A stretch of 64,000 nt of DNA from Trichoderma breve (taxonomy: Eukaryota > Ascomycota > Sordariomycetes > Hypocreales > Hypocreaceae): contig NC_079233.1 in the NCBI RefSeq assembly GCF_028502605.1, forward strand, positions 1,860,001 through 1,924,000, given 5' to 3'. Under the pieces are notes generated by a model that saw only the letters and a program-made list of their open reading frames with translations, was not told where the DNA came from and ran no database searches. The position numbers and the translations under genes were made by a program. Numbering within the stretch: the stretch's first letter is position 1; each line of letters starts with the position of its first letter. Positions 62,279 through 64,000 of the stretch are shown piece after piece.

Positions 62279-64000
62279 GGCGATGGTGATTGGCTGGATC
62301 AGAACGGATCCAAGAGCTGGATTGACTGTGTAAGCCGGAGATGCAGACGATGCCAAAGAGGACTATCAAGGCTGTTTACCTGTTTGATGAATCAAAGACG
62401 ATGGATGAAGATGGTTGGAATGTGATGAGAAGAAGAGAGAAGAGGAGAAGGTTGGAGAGAGGGGAAACAGTGGCTTGATAAAGGCAGGCAGGCACGGTGG
62501 TACTCGCTTCCGTGAGTGAGCATCCCATTGCCATTTCCTGCCCCTTACGCAGCCCGGGCGGGGTAACGACTTCCTTCTCCCGGACTGGGAATGAGCATTG
62601 GATCGCGTGACAATGATACCACTGGCGATGGCTGGACCTAGGCCTTGTGGTACCCGATTAGGTTTAGCAGGTGCTGATGCACTAATATCCACCCAAATCC
62701 GGGGAAAGAATCTGGGGAAGCAGACCCACTGCGCAAACGAGTACCGAGTGAAGAAAAAAAAGAGCCTCGCCAGGGGAAGAGGTTGCAAAGTGCCGTGGGC
62801 TGTTTTTCGTTTGGATGCACGACGATTTTCCCTGGGTTTCCCTCTGGGTGTGCTCATGAACAAGTGCCGTGGCATCACGAATTGAATTCAATCAGCCATC
62901 CAATGTGACTAAATCGCCCCCCTAGCCCCTCACCGGCCGATCTCTCCGAGTGGATCGGGTACTTGGCTCCACGGCGCCCACAACGCTCTACGTAAGGTAT
63001 CCGGTACTTGAACCCGCCATTGTCTCGAAAAAGTGACGTACTCCCTCCATTCCGTATATCCCGTCCAATAACATCCGGCGAGTCGCCCGACTGAATCGCA
63101 TCCGGACTGTGTTGCAGCAGCCATTTTACTGCCTGTCTGGGTTTAGATGAGAGGCGAGGTGGTGATTGGCTCTGTAGAGGTCAGGGGACACAGTTTCAGT
63201 GTACAGTATGTAGGGAACTTGGACGCAAGCATTTACTCCGCAGCGGCTGAAGACACGCAGGACATTCATCCAAAATGGCCGCCCTCCCCCGGAAGCAGCG
63301 CCTTGCATCTCCCGCTCTTCTTCATCCTGCATGGCCTGTGAATGGCGTCCAAATCATACGCTCAGCGTTCAACATTCTTCCCAAGGAGAGACAGTGGTTC
63401 TATTGCGGGACCTTCGGCCTGCACACCGAGCCCCGCTGTGGGCCTCATAGCACGATGCATCGCGTGTTTGCCGTCAAACGTCAGCACGAAACAGCCCACA
63501 CGATGTGATCCCGCGAGCACTCCCGAGAGTCAATTGATCACAGGATACACCTCCAAGACCAATTCACTTCCAGTCTGGACCGATGCGAAAGATGATATAA
63601 CATGCACAGCACGGCATCCCTTGCGTCTGAATTTGGTGACAGTGACTTGAACCGGAAATTGAAGATCCACCGCCCAGTCAATACGACGCTCGCAACTCCC
63701 ATGCAAAGCTCCCAGCTTCCATAAATCGGACGCCTAAATCACTCCAATGCACCGTGTCATTAGTTAGACGAAACAGCCGAAACGACAACCCCAAAGGCCT
63801 TTTCTTTTGTTTCTGTTACTGTTTTCCCAGCCCGCATGCTCGCCTGACATATGCACACATACTAATGTTGCAAGTTGACCAAACTTTCGAGTCGTTCAAC
63901 GTCATGGCCCCGGCCACCTCCCTTTCCTATTTTCGAAACCAACCTGTGACAATAATTGAAAGATGCCGTCCCTAAACTTCCCGACGATGCTCGTCCCGAT
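62279..64000. other. Terminal intergenic region
   Basis: About 1.7 kb, with the promoter of the DUF6699-type gene at its left end. ORFs (for example 62366-62878 minus and 63342-63650 plus) overlap each other in several frames without motifs. No gene is supported up to the right edge. Confidence 0.4.

Noticed and set aside
62366..62878. 170-aa minus-strand ORF near the right edge
   Set aside because: Composition is not coding-like, and several frames are open over the same GC-rich stretch.
1..64000. tRNA, rRNA, transposon, CRISPR or secondary-metabolite synthase genes
   Set aside because: Looked for tRNA B-box-like stretches, transposase or reverse-transcriptase motifs and ketosynthase or adenylation motifs; none found by eye. 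Small tRNAs with introns could be missed.

Overview
This window reads as nuclear DNA of a filamentous ascomycete, most likely a Sordariomycete and plausibly Hypocreales (Trichoderma-like). The signs are short GT-AG introns of about 45-100 nt, a HET-domain protein, two Zn2Cys6 transcription factors, a TORC1 subunit of the fungal Tco89 type, and gene spacing of roughly 2-3 kb. The placement rests on gene content alone. I see no rRNA, tRNA, transposon, CRISPR array or polyketide/peptide synthetase.

Layout. The left edge (1-282, minus) is the 5' end of a mitochondrial oxoglutarate/malate-type carrier, followed by 3.3 kb without a recognisable gene. At 3.5-9.5 kb are a four-exon short-chain dehydrogenase, a BUD22-like ribosome-biogenesis gene sharing its divergent promoter, and a HET-domain gene. 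At 10.4-12.8 kb an unknown Ser-rich protein lies in a frame broken by TAG triplets that introns could remove. At 13-20 kb are an RRM nucleolar protein and a head-to-head mitochondrial pair (ABC1/UbiB kinase-like protein and holocytochrome c synthase). At 20-30.4 kb are TCO89, an SPF30/SMNDC1-like Tudor splicing factor, IND1 (complex I Fe-S assembly) divergent from BFR2/AATF, and fumarylacetoacetase.

At 31-41 kb are two Zn2Cys6 regulators and a 2,2-dialkylglycine decarboxylase. The second regulator and the decarboxylase sit among four copies of the 10-mer TTTCCCGCGG, one of them inside a perfect 26-bp palindrome. This is the best candidate for an unrecognised local regulon, possibly for alpha-aminoisobutyrate (Aib) turnover. 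At 41-51 kb are small genes (a 63-aa membrane protein and a two-exon 69-aa protein), a Vip1-type RRM protein, a coiled-coil protein, and a coiled-coil gene whose frame runs through an internal TAG into further coding repeats. At 51.7-62.3 kb are a GIT1-type MFS transporter, a membrane-anchored M24 peptidase, an unknown 463-aa protein, a fungal multi-pass membrane protein that needs a 44-nt intron or carries a frameshift, and a DUF6699-type protein. The last 1.7 kb shows no gene.

Functional threads: several housekeeping genes serve mitochondria (carrier, UbiB-like, heme lyase, IND1) or the nucleolus/TORC1 axis (BUD22, RRM protein, BFR2, TCO89). Exon boundaries were worked out by eye from splice signals, reading frame and family conservation. 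No search or transcript data were used.
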